In this document: one piece after another, positions 26,606-35,983 of the stretch
How the letters are laid out: each line of letters begins with the position of its first letter
Numbering within the stretch: position 1 is the first letter of the stretch
Source: Planctomycetota bacterium
Lineage (GTDB): Bacteria > Planctomycetota > B15-G4 > JADJEK01
Assembly: GCA_016709145.1 (NCBI GenBank)
Contig: JADJEK010000001.1
Coordinates: 1,240,001-1,304,000 of the forward strand
Length of the DNA: 64,000 nucleotides
Reading direction: 5' to 3'
The notes under the pieces: model-generated
Seen by the model: only the letters and a program-made list of their open reading frames with translations
The model's database searches: none
What the model was told of the DNA's origin: nothing
Program-made: the position numbers and the translations under genes

Positions 26606-27760
26606 GTGGAATCCGATCGAGTCGCACGCCTGCTCGAACTGCACGCGCGCCGGACTCACGTCGTCGTCGGCTTGATGTCCGGGACGTCCGCGGACGGAGT
26701 CGACGCCGCGGTCGTGCGCATCGAGGACGCGCCGCCCGGCATCACGACCGAACTGCTCGCGTTCGTCGAGAGTCCACACGCTCCGGCATTGCGTGATCGC
26801 ATCCTCGCCGCCGCGCGAACGACCGCAGCGGAACTCGCGCAACTCGACTTCGATCTCGGCGACGTGCTGGCCGCCGCGGCGGAGCAAGCGATCTCGCGAG
26901 CGAACACAGCGGTCGACTTCGTCGGCAGTCACGGCCAAACGATCGTGCATCTCCCGCGTGGCACCAAGTCACGCGGCGCGACGATGCAGCTCGGCCAAGC
27001 AGCGATCATCGCCGAGCGCACGGGTTTTCCGGTCGTCTCCGACTTCCGAGTGCGCGACATGGCGCTCGGAGGCGAGGGTGCGCCGTTGGTGCCACTCGTC
27101 GATCACCTCGTGTTCGCGCGGCCGGGTGAGCGCCGCGTGCTCCTCAATCTCGGAGGCATCGCGAATCTCACGTCGGTGACGGGCCGACTCGACGACCTCC
27201 TCGCGTTCGACACCGGGCCGGCCAATGCGCTCATGGACGCGTTGGTGCGCGAGGCGACGAAGGGAGTCGAACGCTGTGACCAGGACGGAGCGCGAGCGGC
27301 GCGAGGCCGAGTCCTCCCGGGCGTCCTCGCCGAGTTGCTCGACGAACCGTTCCAGCGCCAGCAGCCCCCGCGTTCGGCGGACCGCGACGCCTACGGTTCA
27401 GCGCGAGCGCGAACTCTTCTCGCACGTGGTCACACCCTCGACGACTTGGTCGCGACGGCGATGGAGTTCACGGTCCAGGCCATCGCGCGAGCGGCAGCAT
27501 TCCTCCCACGCGAAGCCGTTCCATGGGATCGAGTGATCGCGAGCGGAGGAGGCACACGCAATCCAACGCTGATGCGCCGCCTGCGAGAGACACTGCGAGT
27601 GAGAGTCGACACGACCGACGACCACGGCATCCCGAGCCAAGCGAAGGAAGCCATCGCCTTCGCGATCCTCGCGCGCCAAACGATCCTGGGCCGACCAGGA
27701 AACCTCGAACGAGCAACGGGAGCGAGTCGCGCCACGATCCTGGGCACGATCACCCCGTAG
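26606..27760 (+). CDS. anmK: Anhydro-N-acetylmuramic acid kinase
   Basis: This is a 384-residue protein starting from a GTG. AnmK hydrolyses and phosphorylates 1,6-anhydro-MurNAc to MurNAc-6-phosphate in peptidoglycan recycling. HVVVGLMSGTSADGVDAAVV, VGSHGQTIVHLP, LLNLGGIANLT, FDTGPANALMDAL and ASGGGTRNPTLMRRL are the family's motifs in the expected order. Length is normal. It is probably co-transcribed with the LysM gene. Confidence 0.93.
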   Translation: MESDRVARLLELHARRTHVVVGLMSGTSADGVDAAVVRIEDAPPGITTELLAFVESPHAPALRDRILAAARTTAAELAQLDFDLGDVLAAAAEQAISRANTAVDFVGSHGQTIVHLPRGTKSRGATMQLGQAAIIAERTGFPVVSDFRVRDMALGGEGAPLVPLVDHLVFARPGERRVLLNLGGIANLTSVTGRLDDLLAFDTGPANALMDALVREATKGVERCDQDGARAARGRVLPGVLAELLDEPFQRQQPPRSADRDAYGSARARTLLARGHTLDDLVATAMEFTVQAIARAAAFLPREAVPWDRVIASGGGTRNPTLMRRLRETLRVRVDTTDDHGIPSQAKEAIAFAILARQTILGRPGNLERATGASRATILGTITP

Positions 27761-28352
27761 AAAGGGGCGTTGATCGCTCGAGGGAGACCCGAGGGCGAGA
27801 CCCGCTGACCGAGCACCGAGGCGAACGCGATCACCGGCGGCAATCGCGTTCGGGCTACACCACGACAGGCCAAGGACTTGCGCGATCGTGTCGAAGGGTT
27901 GGAGTGCGGTTCGATGCCGAAGGGACGCCGAACGCGCCGGGCGACGTGAACGTGAACGGGACTCTGGAGAACGGTGACGGCGGTACGGGACCCGGCGGCA
28001 ACGGAGGCAAGGGCGAAGCGGTGGAACGATCCGGACCAGAGCGTCACCGGGGGACACATCGGGGACAGACGCGCCTCCGTCCCCGTCCCTTCGCGCCAAG
28101 TCTCGCGCGCGACTCATGGGTGCGGGGGTTTCCAAAGATGGGGGCTTCGCTCGTTCGTGAGGCTCGCCCTGCAGGCTCGAGCGAAAGCAAAGCGGTGCGC
28201 CTTCGGCGTCTGTTCGATGGGGCCCGGGGCCGTTGGCCCCCGGCTCGCCTCGACGCCCGAGCGGGCGTAGGGCCCAGCGGCCCGAGCGATCGCTACGCTC
28301 TCCCCTCCCCATCGTCCCAGCGACCTCAGCACCCGAACCGGAGCAGCGTCCT
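27761..28352. other. Intergenic region between anmK and mtnP
   Basis: These 592 bases contain no complete gene. One plus-strand frame reads DVNVNGTLENGDGGTGPGGN (about 27945-28005), a Gly/Asn-rich stretch that could be a gene remnant. A degenerate member of the GGGGAC palindromic repeat lies at 28061-28084. GC-rich inverted repeats occur around 28218-28245. TACGCT at about 28292 is a candidate -10 for mtnP. Confidence 0.45.
28061..28084 (+). repeat. Degenerate GGGGAC palindromic element
   Basis: This 24-bp sequence starts GGGGACAG and ends CCGTCCCC, and resembles the 30-bp elements at 11017 and 16471-16548, with a different and shorter interior. Membership of the same family is uncertain. 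Confidence 0.35.
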
Positions 28353-29336
28353 ATGCCTCGAATCAGCGCGTCGATCGGTGTCATCGGCGGCAGCGGCCTC
28401 TACGCGCTCGACGACCTCAAGGTCATCGCCGAAGTGAAGCCGAAGACCCCGTGGGGCGAACCTTCCGACGCGATCGTCGTCGGTGAAGTCGGCGGCCATC
28501 GCGTTGCGTTCTTGCCGCGTCATGGCCGCGGCCACCGCATCACGCCGACCGAGGTCAACGCGCGCGCGAACATCGCCGCACTCAAATCGATCGGGGTCGA
28601 GAAGATCGTGTCGTTCTCGGCGGTGGGCAGCCTCAAGCAGGAATTGAAGCCGCTCGACTTCGTGGTGCCCTCGCAGCTCATCGACCGCACGCGTCTGCGC
28701 CCGAACACGTTCTTCGGTGACGGTTGCGTCGCCCACGTCGGCTTCGCCGATCCGTTCAGCGTGCCGATGTCGAACCTGCTTTACGAGAAGGCGCGCGGCC
28801 TCGGCCTGACCGTGCATCGCGACGAAACGCTCGTCTGCATGGAAGGCCCGATGTTCTCGACGCGCGCCGAGAGCCACCTGTACCGCTCGTGGGGCGCGGG
28901 CCTCATCAACATGTCCGCGCTGCCCGAGTCGAAGCTCGCGCGCGAGGCGGAGATCTCGTACGGCCTCGTCTGCATGGTCACGGACTACGACTGCTGGCAC
29001 GAGTCCGAAGAAGCCGTCGACATCCAGATGGTCATCGCGAACCTCACGAAGAACGCCGAGAACGCCAAGGCATTGCTGCGCGCATCCCTCGACGACATCG
29101 CGCGTCTCGACGACACCAGCGGCGCGCGCACGGCGACTCGATTCGCGATCATCACGGCAAAAGAGCTGATCCCGAAACAAACGGTCGCCCGCCTGCGTTA
29201 CTTGTTCCCGAATTACTTCCCCGCGGCCGCTGCGAAGGCGAAATCGAAGCCCAAGGCCGCGAAGGCGGCGAAGGCTCCGAAGAAGTCGAAAGCGCCTGCG
29301 GCGAAGAAGCCGACGGCCCGTAGCAAGCGCCGCTGA
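28353..29336 (+). CDS. mtnP: S-methyl-5'-thioadenosine phosphorylase
   Basis: This 327-residue enzyme cleaves methylthioadenosine with phosphate to adenine and methylthioribose-1-phosphate in methionine salvage. IGVIGGSGLYAL, PRHGRGHRITPTEVN, CMEGPMFSTRAES and CMVTDYDCWH follow the MTAP order. The catalytic body ends near residue 290. It is followed by about 35 residues made almost only of Lys, Ala, Pro and Ser, an unusual disordered basic tail absent from ordinary MTAPs. The start at 28353 gives the standard N-terminus. Human-type MTAP similarity makes purine nucleoside phosphorylase less likely. Confidence 0.92.
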   Translation: MPRISASIGVIGGSGLYALDDLKVIAEVKPKTPWGEPSDAIVVGEVGGHRVAFLPRHGRGHRITPTEVNARANIAALKSIGVEKIVSFSAVGSLKQELKPLDFVVPSQLIDRTRLRPNTFFGDGCVAHVGFADPFSVPMSNLLYEKARGLGLTVHRDETLVCMEGPMFSTRAESHLYRSWGAGLINMSALPESKLAREAEISYGLVCMVTDYDCWHESEEAVDIQMVIANLTKNAENAKALLRASLDDIARLDDTSGARTATRFAIITAKELIPKQTVARLRYLFPNYFPAAAAKAKSKPKAAKAAKAPKKSKAPAAKKPTARSKRR

Positions 29337-29372
29337 CGCGCGAGCGCGGTCGTCCACTCGGGAGTTCCTTCG

Positions 29373-31577
29373 ATGCATCGAGTCCACGCGGCCGTCGTCC
29401 ACGGCGCCGTCCTGTTCGTGTGTTCGTTCGGCGCGGCGTCCGCACAGGACCAAGCCGCTGGTCGGTCCGGCCTCGAACACGTCGTCCCCGCCGAAACGCT
29501 GGCGTTCGCGAGCATCGACGTCGATCGCATGCTCGTCGAAGGCCGAGGGCTCGATCTCGCGCGCCTGTGGAACGACGAGGAGATCCAGGACTTCCTCGCG
29601 CCGGCGCTCGGCCCCATGCGGGCGGCGTTCCCGATGCGGCTCGCGCAAGGCTTCGCCACGCTGAGTCACGGCTACGGCTTCCCCGACATCATCGGTGGAC
29701 GCGTCTCGTTCGCGATGCTCGGCAGTGGTCTCGTCGGTGAACAGGGCCCGCCGCGCTGGCTCGACGCGACGGAACGCTCGAAGACTCCGATCCAAATCGA
29801 ACCGGGAACACTGTGGTTCCCGGACTTCGTGGTGACGGTCGAAACCTCGGGTCGCGCCGCGTTCGAAGCGTCGTTCGCGCGCGTCCTCGAACTCGAGCCG
29901 GGCATCGTCAGCACACCGGCGCAGATCGACGGACTCGACGTGATCGAGAGCGTCGTGCCGATCCCCGTCGACGCGAGTGGGACCGCGTTCCGCAAGATGT
30001 CGCTGTTCCACGGCTTCGCCGGCGACCTTTTCATCGCGTCGACGCGCGCCGAGCGGGTCGCACAGATCGCGAACGCGGCGCGAGCTCCGAAGCAAGATGC
30101 GCTCGTGAGTCAGGCCACGTTCAAGAACCACCGCGCCGAAATCGTGCGCGACGGCTCGGTCGCGGAGCTGTTCGTGAACGTGCCCGCGATGCTTGCGCAC
30201 GGGTTGCCGATCGCATCGGCGTTCGACGCGTCGCTCGGCGAAGTCGCGCCGATGCTGCAGCAAACCGGCGCGCGCGGCTTCGGCGCGTCGATCGCGTTCG
30301 AAGGCGGCCGCGTTCGCCAGAGCATCGGCTTGCTCGTCGGATCGTCGTCGATGGTGGGCGGCATGGCGCGCATGTTCGCGCGGCCCGGCATCCTCCAGCG
30401 CTCCGCGCCGATCGAAGGCAGCATGCTCGCGCTTTCGCTCGGCGTCGATTGGGAGGCCATCGTCAACGCGGCGGCGATGGACGCGTCATCGGGCGTCGAC
30501 GATGCACTCACGCAAGCAAGCAACTTGCTCGGCGTGGACGTGCGCTCCGAGGTGTTGCCGGCTCTCGGCGACACGCTGACGATCCGTGCGAGCCTCCCCG
30601 AGCACGCGATCGTGCCGATCCCGGACTGGACCTTGGACGTCACGTTGCGCGACGCAGCGGGCATGGCCGAAATCCTCGGTGCCCTGCGCGCGAAGCTCCC
30701 GGAACTGTCGGGTGGCGCAGCGACGGCGAATCCGGTCACGCTCGAGGGTCATCCCGAAGCGTTCTCGATCCGCATCGCTGACGTGCCGTTTTCTCCGCTC
30801 GTCGTCGTGGAAGCCAATCGATTGGTGATCGCGAACAGCATGGCGACCATGAAGTCGACGCTGGCCCAACTGAAGACGCCGCCGCCCGCGGGCGACTTCG
30901 CCAAGAGTGGCGAGTCGACGTTCGGCGCTGGCGGAGCCGACGTGTGCTTCGCGCTCTACCTCGATCTCGCGCGCATCGCGGCGCGTGGCGTCCCGTACCT
31001 GCAGACGTTTGCGCCGGCCATCGAACAGGCGGGCATTCCGTTGCGCTTCGACGAGTTGCCGCTCGACGTCCTCGTCGAGCATCTCTCGGGCGCGATGACG
31101 ACCGTGCGACTCTCGGAGCAGGCCATCGTGCTCGACGAGTCCTCGCCGTTCGGCTCGCAACTGGTGGCGCTCGGCGCCGTGGGCGTCGCAACCCAAGATC
31201 CGACCGCAAGCCTCCTCGCACTCGACGTCCCGGCTCCGGCCGACGAGGTCGGAACGGCACCGCAACAGGGTGCCGCGTTCATGGGCGTCCAAACCGAGTT
31301 CGGCCTCGAATCCAGCGATGGCGTGCCCGTGATCGGCATCACGGCCGGATCGCCGGCGGAAGCCGCGGGGTTGCGCGTCGGTGATCGCTTGCTCACGATC
31401 GGCGTCGACAAGATGCGATCGCAATCGGACGTGTTGCGCGTGCTCGGCTTGCGCCGGCCCGGCGACGTCGTGGTCGTCGCGTACTCGCGCGACGGCGCGG
31501 TGCGCGAAGTGACGGTCACTCTCGCGAGGCGCGGAGAGTTCGTGAATGCAGATGGAACCAAGCGCACGCCGCGCTGA
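29373..31577 (+). CDS. Secreted protein with C-terminal PDZ domain
   Basis: This is a 734-residue protein with a signal peptide (HGAVLFVCSFGAASAQ). The bulk (residues about 40-610) has alternating strands and helices that I cannot assign, beginning VPAETLAFASIDVDRMLVEG, reminiscent of DUF3352-like surface proteins. A PDZ domain occupies about 630-718, with GITAGSPAEAAGLRVGDRLL as its ligand-binding loop. No protease triad is evident. GGAG lies eight bases before the ATG. The next gene, a histidine kinase, overlaps its 3' end by 32 bases, so the PDZ protein may be an envelope sensor feeding that kinase; this is inference. Confidence 0.72.
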   Translation: MHRVHAAVVHGAVLFVCSFGAASAQDQAAGRSGLEHVVPAETLAFASIDVDRMLVEGRGLDLARLWNDEEIQDFLAPALGPMRAAFPMRLAQGFATLSHGYGFPDIIGGRVSFAMLGSGLVGEQGPPRWLDATERSKTPIQIEPGTLWFPDFVVTVETSGRAAFEASFARVLELEPGIVSTPAQIDGLDVIESVVPIPVDASGTAFRKMSLFHGFAGDLFIASTRAERVAQIANAARAPKQDALVSQATFKNHRAEIVRDGSVAELFVNVPAMLAHGLPIASAFDASLGEVAPMLQQTGARGFGASIAFEGGRVRQSIGLLVGSSSMVGGMARMFARPGILQRSAPIEGSMLALSLGVDWEAIVNAAAMDASSGVDDALTQASNLLGVDVRSEVLPALGDTLTIRASLPEHAIVPIPDWTLDVTLRDAAGMAEILGALRAKLPELSGGAATANPVTLEGHPEAFSIRIADVPFSPLVVVEANRLVIANSMATMKSTLAQLKTPPPAGDFAKSGESTFGAGGADVCFALYLDLARIAARGVPYLQTFAPAIEQAGIPLRFDELPLDVLVEHLSGAMTTVRLSEQAIVLDESSPFGSQLVALGAVGVATQDPTASLLALDVPAPADEVGTAPQQGAAFMGVQTEFGLESSDGVPVIGITAGSPAEAAGLRVGDRLLTIGVDKMRSQSDVLRVLGLRRPGDVVVVAYSRDGAVREVTVTLARRGEFVNADGTKRTPR

Positions 31578-33645
31578 TCCGAACGGGACGCAGCCGACCG
31601 CGACGGACGACGCCAGCGAACTGCGTCCGTTGCGGCGCCAGATCCTGTTCGGGATCCTGCTGCTATGCATTCCGATCGCCGTCTCGGTCGTCGTTCGCGG
31701 GCGCTTGCCCGAGTTCGCGCTCTATCCGCACGAGCTGTTCCTGCTGCCGCTGCTGGCGTCGTTCCGCCTGATCTGGGCGTTGCGCACGCGGCGCCGACTG
31801 TGGCCGCTGGTCGACTTGCCGTTGATCGGTCTTCTGTTCGTCTTCACCGGCGCGGACGACTCGCCGCTCGATCCGGCCTTGTTCCTCGTCTACGTGCTCG
31901 TCGCGCTCTACGTCGAGCGCGTGCCGCGGCGTCGGTATCGCTCGACGTACCTCGTAGCGTTCCTGGCCGGCGTCATCGGCATGTACGCGCTGGTGGTCGC
32001 GCACGTGCGCCTGGATCAATCGGCGAAGCTCGATCTGGCCCGCGACGGCATCAAGCGGCAGATGGACTTGGTGAGGCAGGGACTCGAGGATCGCTCGGTC
32101 GACGCCGAGGCGGCCCATGCGGTCTACGAGGCCGTGCGGACCGAAATCAGCACGTGGGCCGAACAGGACATCATCCTGCGACAGAACACGTTCTTGTTCG
32201 CCGGGACGTCCGGTGAAGCGGGCTTGCCGCAACCCGTCCGCACGCTGGCACCGTTCGACATCGAGTACCGCCGCGCCGAGAACGCGATCGAAGAACGGCA
32301 GCGCCTGTTGATCGAGGCCGGCGCCGCGATCCACGCCGATCTCGACGCCGAGACGGCGTCGGCGATCCGCGAGCGACTCGGCACGCAGTTCGAGGAACAG
32401 CGAGCGGTCATCAGCACGTCGATCGAGCGCATCACGACCGCGGTCAACGAACTCACGACCGCCGACGAGTCGCGCGCGTTCTACACCGCGTGGGTTCCGC
32501 GCTACGTGCGGGCGTTGGTGTTGTCGGACCTGGCGCATCCGCTCGAGAACGCGACGACGCAGCAGGAGAACGTGCGGGCGGAGATCGAGGCGTTCGTCGA
32601 AGCGGTCTATCGCGCCGACGTGATCGAGCAGGCGCTGCCCGAGGACTTGCAGCGCTTGCTCACCGAGCGACTCGCGATGGTGTTGCTCGTGTTGGCGGCG
32701 CTGTCGCTCGTCGCCGCGCTGAGTACGCACTACGAGAACGAAGTCGCGCGCCGTGAGGCGACCAAGACCGAACTCGAGGAGCGCGAGAAGGAGAACTGGA
32801 TCGCGCTGACCGCCGGCCTCACGCACACGATCGGCAACGACATCCTGGCGTACGACGCGTACGCACAGGAAGCGATCGACGTGCTGGCCACACGCAAGGA
32901 CGTCGCGCCGGAAGCGGTGCGCAACGTGCGCTTCATCCTCGAATCGAACAAGGCCCGCCTCGCGTTCATCAAGTTCCTCGACGAGTTCGCCCGCGCGCGC
33001 AAGGCCGCGCTCGACGGTGACGGAGTCAAGCCGACCGGGCTCGCTCCGGTCCCGATCGAGCCGTTGCTGCGCGAAGTCCGCGCGCGCGTCGGGCAAGTCG
33101 AGATCGCCGATCTCCCGCGTGGATCGTCCGATCCGATGGTGAACGCGCAGATCTCGCGTTTCGCCGAACTGGGGCTCGAGGTGGAGTTCGCGAAGGCCGA
33201 CGCGGAGTGCCAGCGGTTCAGCGCCGGCAAGCGCGGGATCCTCGAGTTCTTCGTCTACGAGCTGCTGAAGAACGCTCTGCGCAACTGCTCGGGAAGCGTC
33301 CCGTTGCGCGCGCTCGTGGACAAGGTCGAGGGACGCGTGAAGATCGCGTTCGTGAACGACCTCGAGGTTCGCGAGGAGAAGGCGGCGGACGGTTCGCCGC
33401 GCTGGCGCCTGCCGCGCATCGCGGGCATGAAACCGTGCAACGACGCCGAGCTGCGGGACGAGGTCGGTTCGATCCTTGCGCAGTGCTTCGAGCCCGGGCG
33501 TGGCGGCGGCACGGGTCTCGGCCTGTTCCTGATCCGCTACTTCGCGCGTGAGTACTACCGCGGTAGCGTGACCGCGGCGATCCACGATTGGTCGAAGCGT
33601 GAGGTCGCGTTCGTTCTCGACTTGCCCGACGACTTGAGTCGCTGA
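31546..33645 (+). CDS. Membrane sensor histidine kinase
   Basis: This is a 699-residue protein. Four or five membrane helices at about 30-150 (ILFGILLLCIPIAVSVVV and following) precede a roughly 215-residue, helix-rich region and another membrane helix (LAMVLLVLAALSLVAALS, about 367-385). The transmitter then has the H-box ALTAGLTHTIGNDILAYDAY (His about 427), the N-box FFVYELLKNALRN and the G-box GGGTGLGLFLIRYFA. GGAGAG is seven bases before the ATG, which lies inside the preceding gene. It is followed within 40 bases by a sigma-54 response regulator, its evident partner. Confidence 0.88.
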   Translation: MQMEPSARRADPNGTQPTATDDASELRPLRRQILFGILLLCIPIAVSVVVRGRLPEFALYPHELFLLPLLASFRLIWALRTRRRLWPLVDLPLIGLLFVFTGADDSPLDPALFLVYVLVALYVERVPRRRYRSTYLVAFLAGVIGMYALVVAHVRLDQSAKLDLARDGIKRQMDLVRQGLEDRSVDAEAAHAVYEAVRTEISTWAEQDIILRQNTFLFAGTSGEAGLPQPVRTLAPFDIEYRRAENAIEERQRLLIEAGAAIHADLDAETASAIRERLGTQFEEQRAVISTSIERITTAVNELTTADESRAFYTAWVPRYVRALVLSDLAHPLENATTQQENVRAEIEAFVEAVYRADVIEQALPEDLQRLLTERLAMVLLVLAALSLVAALSTHYENEVARREATKTELEEREKENWIALTAGLTHTIGNDILAYDAYAQEAIDVLATRKDVAPEAVRNVRFILESNKARLAFIKFLDEFARARKAALDGDGVKPTGLAPVPIEPLLREVRARVGQVEIADLPRGSSDPMVNAQISRFAELGLEVEFAKADAECQRFSAGKRGILEFFVYELLKNALRNCSGSVPLRALVDKVEGRVKIAFVNDLEVREEKAADGSPRWRLPRIAGMKPCNDAELRDEVGSILAQCFEPGRGGGTGLGLFLIRYFAREYYRGSVTAAIHDWSKREVAFVLDLPDDLSR

Positions 33646-33683
33646 CTCACGGGCTCATCGCCGTGACGGCGCGGAGTGATGCG

Positions 33684-35294
33684 GTGGCGACGATTCGTGT
33701 GTTGTTCTGCGACGACTCCGGCGGCGTGCTCAAGGGCTTCGAGAACAACGTCTCGAAGCCGCTCGAGAACCTCGTCGACGCGCAGGCGTCGTCGAGCATC
33801 GCGGGAGTCGAGGCGCGCATCGCGGCCGGCGAGACGTTCGACATCGTCGTCACCGACCTCAACTTCGAGAAGGTCGGCGGCAGCCCGCGCGATGGCCTCG
33901 AGATCCTGCGGCTCGCGCGCGAGCACTGGCAAGGCGTCGAGCCGATCTTGATGACGGCGTACGAGGGCTCGCTCGACGTGCGCGACGGACTGCGCTTGCG
34001 CGGCCTCGGCGTCAACGAAGAGAACCTGCTGGCGAAGACCGACGCCGAGGATCCCGGCATCACGTGGCTGCGGTTGCGCGAGCGCATCCAAGGCATCGCG
34101 CTGCGCAAACAGGCCGAAGCCAAGGAAATGCAGAGTCTGAAGCGCGAGAACCGCTACTTGCGCGAGACCGTCGCGCGCGAAGTGCGGACGTGGATCCTGT
34201 CGCAACCGTTGTCGGCTTCCGCGGCGCAGATCGCGGCCGACGCCGATAGTCATCTCGGCGAGCAGATCGGCCGCTCGTTCGTCATGAAGGAAGTGTTCCG
34301 TCGCATGCGGCGAGCGGCCGTGTTGCCGAGCGACGTGTTGATCCTCGGCCCGACGGGGACCGGGAAGGACCTCGTCGCGCGATCGATCCACAAGCTGTCG
34401 GTGCGCGCGAACCAACCGTTCGTCAAAGCGGACCTGACCACGACGACGCAGAACCTGCTCGAAAGCGAATTGTTCGGCCATGAGCGCGGAGCGTTCACGG
34501 GTGCCGACATGCGCAAGGAAGGTCTGCTCGCGCTCGCGGACAAGGGCACGTTCTTCCTCGACGAGATCGGGAACATCTCGCCCGAGGTGCAGGCGAAGTT
34601 GCTGCGCGTGCTCGAGGATCGACGATTCCGACCACTCGGCAGCCAGCGCGAACGTGTGGTCGACGTGCGCGTGATCGCGGCGACCAATGAAGACCTCGGG
34701 CGCGCCGTCGCCGACGGCTCGTTCCGCGCCGATCTGTTCGAGCGATTGAACGTGCTGCGCATCCTGCTGCCGTCGCTGGCGGATCGTGCCGAGGACATCC
34801 CGTTGCTCGTCGCGATGTTCGTCACCGCCGATCGCGAGCGGTTCGGCGTGCGCGGCCTCGATCGCATTTCGCCCGAGGCGCTCGATTTGCTGATGGCGCA
34901 ACCGTGGCCGCGCAACGTGCGGCAGTTGAAGCACGTGATCGAACGCGTGTTCTCCGAGGCCGACACCGAGGCCGAGACGATCGACGTTCGCGCGATCGAC
35001 GTCGCGTTGGCCGAGCCCGGCGTCCGCGCCGCCGCGTCGGAGTCCGTACCCGCGACCGACTTGTTCCGACGCATCCTCGCGCGTGAGGTGTCGTTGAACT
35101 TGCCCGACATCAAGCGCAAGTTCGGCGAGGACGCGGCGCGCGACGTGATCCGCAAAGCGATGATCCACTTCCGTGGGCTGCCGAGCGCCGAGGAATGCGA
35201 CGAGCACTTCGGCGGATGCTCGCCGAACGCGTGGCGGCAGTTCGCGTTCCAGCTCGGACTGACGTGGAAGGCCGTGAAGGGCTCGTCGAAATAA
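33684..35294 (+). CDS. Sigma-54-dependent response regulator (NtrC type)
   Basis: The protein has 536 residues from the GTG at 33684, with GGAG eight bases upstream; a GTG at 33663 would add seven residues. A receiver domain comes first (TIRVLFCDDSGG; phospho-acceptor in DIVVTDLNF). The AAA+ sigma-54 contact domain has GPTGTGKDLVARSIH (about 222), the loop GAFTGADM (about 269) and FFLDEIGNIS (about 289). The C-terminus (SAEECDEHFGGCSPNAWRQF) sits where a Fis helix-turn-helix is normal, but has diverged. It forms a two-component pair with the preceding kinase. A sigma-54-like sequence lies 138 bases past its stop. Confidence 0.9.
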   Translation: MATIRVLFCDDSGGVLKGFENNVSKPLENLVDAQASSSIAGVEARIAAGETFDIVVTDLNFEKVGGSPRDGLEILRLAREHWQGVEPILMTAYEGSLDVRDGLRLRGLGVNEENLLAKTDAEDPGITWLRLRERIQGIALRKQAEAKEMQSLKRENRYLRETVAREVRTWILSQPLSASAAQIAADADSHLGEQIGRSFVMKEVFRRMRRAAVLPSDVLILGPTGTGKDLVARSIHKLSVRANQPFVKADLTTTTQNLLESELFGHERGAFTGADMRKEGLLALADKGTFFLDEIGNISPEVQAKLLRVLEDRRFRPLGSQRERVVDVRVIAATNEDLGRAVADGSFRADLFERLNVLRILLPSLADRAEDIPLLVAMFVTADRERFGVRGLDRISPEALDLLMAQPWPRNVRQLKHVIERVFSEADTEAETIDVRAIDVALAEPGVRAAASESVPATDLFRRILAREVSLNLPDIKRKFGEDAARDVIRKAMIHFRGLPSAEECDEHFGGCSPNAWRQFAFQLGLTWKAVKGSSK

Positions 35295-35432
35295 CCGCCG
35301 GCAACGACTGCGTTAGCGACCGCTAACGGAGGATCGCTCCGACGATCGACGACGCTCCGGCGATCGAGCTCCAAGTCGCTTCGCCATCGAGCCTTGAGGT
35401 GTTCGCACAGAGATTGGTCCGCGGCGGGAGGA

Positions 35433-35449
35433 TTGGCACGCAGCGTGTT
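35433..35449 (+). promoter_or_regulatory. Sigma-54-like promoter sequence
   Basis: TTGGCACG-CAGC-GTGTT compares with the consensus TTGGCACR-NNNN-TTGCW. The -24 half is perfect; the -12 half matches at three of five positions and has GT in place of the usual GC. Transcription would start near 35460, 35 bases before the ATG of the small secreted protein. The sequence also contains the inverted repeat CACG-CAG-CGTG. Confidence 0.45.
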
Positions 35450-35494
35450 GTTCCTTCCCCCGGATTCCCCGAGTTCTCCGCTGGAGGCTCTCTC

Positions 35495-35959
35495 ATGAAA
35501 CTCAACGTCGTCGTCTCGTCGCTCGTCGCATTCGCCCTGATCGCCGTGGTTGCCCAAGACGCGGAAGCCGGCAAGGTGAAGGTGAACATCGGAGTCGGCA
35601 TCGGCTTCGCCAACCCGCACTTCGGTTCGCACCTCGTCTACGACAACCACCACAAGCCGCACCACGGTCACGCGCCCGTCGTCTTCGCTCCGGTCTATCC
35701 GACGCCGGTCGTGGTCGCGCCGTACTGCCACAAGCCCGTCGTCTACGTCCCCGCGCGGCCGGTCGTCTACGCGCCTCCCGCGTTCACGTACGTCTACGAG
35801 CAACAGTGGGTGCCGCCGGTCTTCCAGACGCAGATCATCGGCTACGACCACTGCGGACGCGCCATCACGCAGCAGGTCTGCGTCGCGCAGGGCTACTACC
35901 GCACGATGCGGTATCGGCTGTACGGCAACGGCGCCAAGGTGTTCGACGGCTACGTCTGA
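35495..35959 (+). CDS. Small secreted His/Tyr/Pro-rich protein with GYYRT motif
   Basis: This is a 154-residue protein with a signal peptide (VVSSLVAFALIAVVAQDAEA). The middle is rich in His, Tyr, Pro and Val (HHKPHHGHAPVVFAPVYPTP). The end, IIGYDHCGRAITQQVCVAQG followed by YYRT, is shared with the next gene product. GGAGG stands before the ATG. It lies behind a sigma-54-like promoter and directly after a sigma-54 activator gene. No known family is recognised; a surface, stalk or matrix component is one possibility. Confidence 0.65.
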   Translation: MKLNVVVSSLVAFALIAVVAQDAEAGKVKVNIGVGIGFANPHFGSHLVYDNHHKPHHGHAPVVFAPVYPTPVVVAPYCHKPVVYVPARPVVYAPPAFTYVYEQQWVPPVFQTQIIGYDHCGRAITQQVCVAQGYYRTMRYRLYGNGAKVFDGYV

Positions 35960-35983
35960 GCATCGACCGCGGTAGAACTTCCC

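Noticed and set aside
34990..35294. Frameshift as the reason for the missing Fis domain in the sigma-54 regulator
   Set aside because: The frame stays open with normal codon use to 35294, and neither alternative frame in the last 300 bases reads like a Fis helix-turn-helix.
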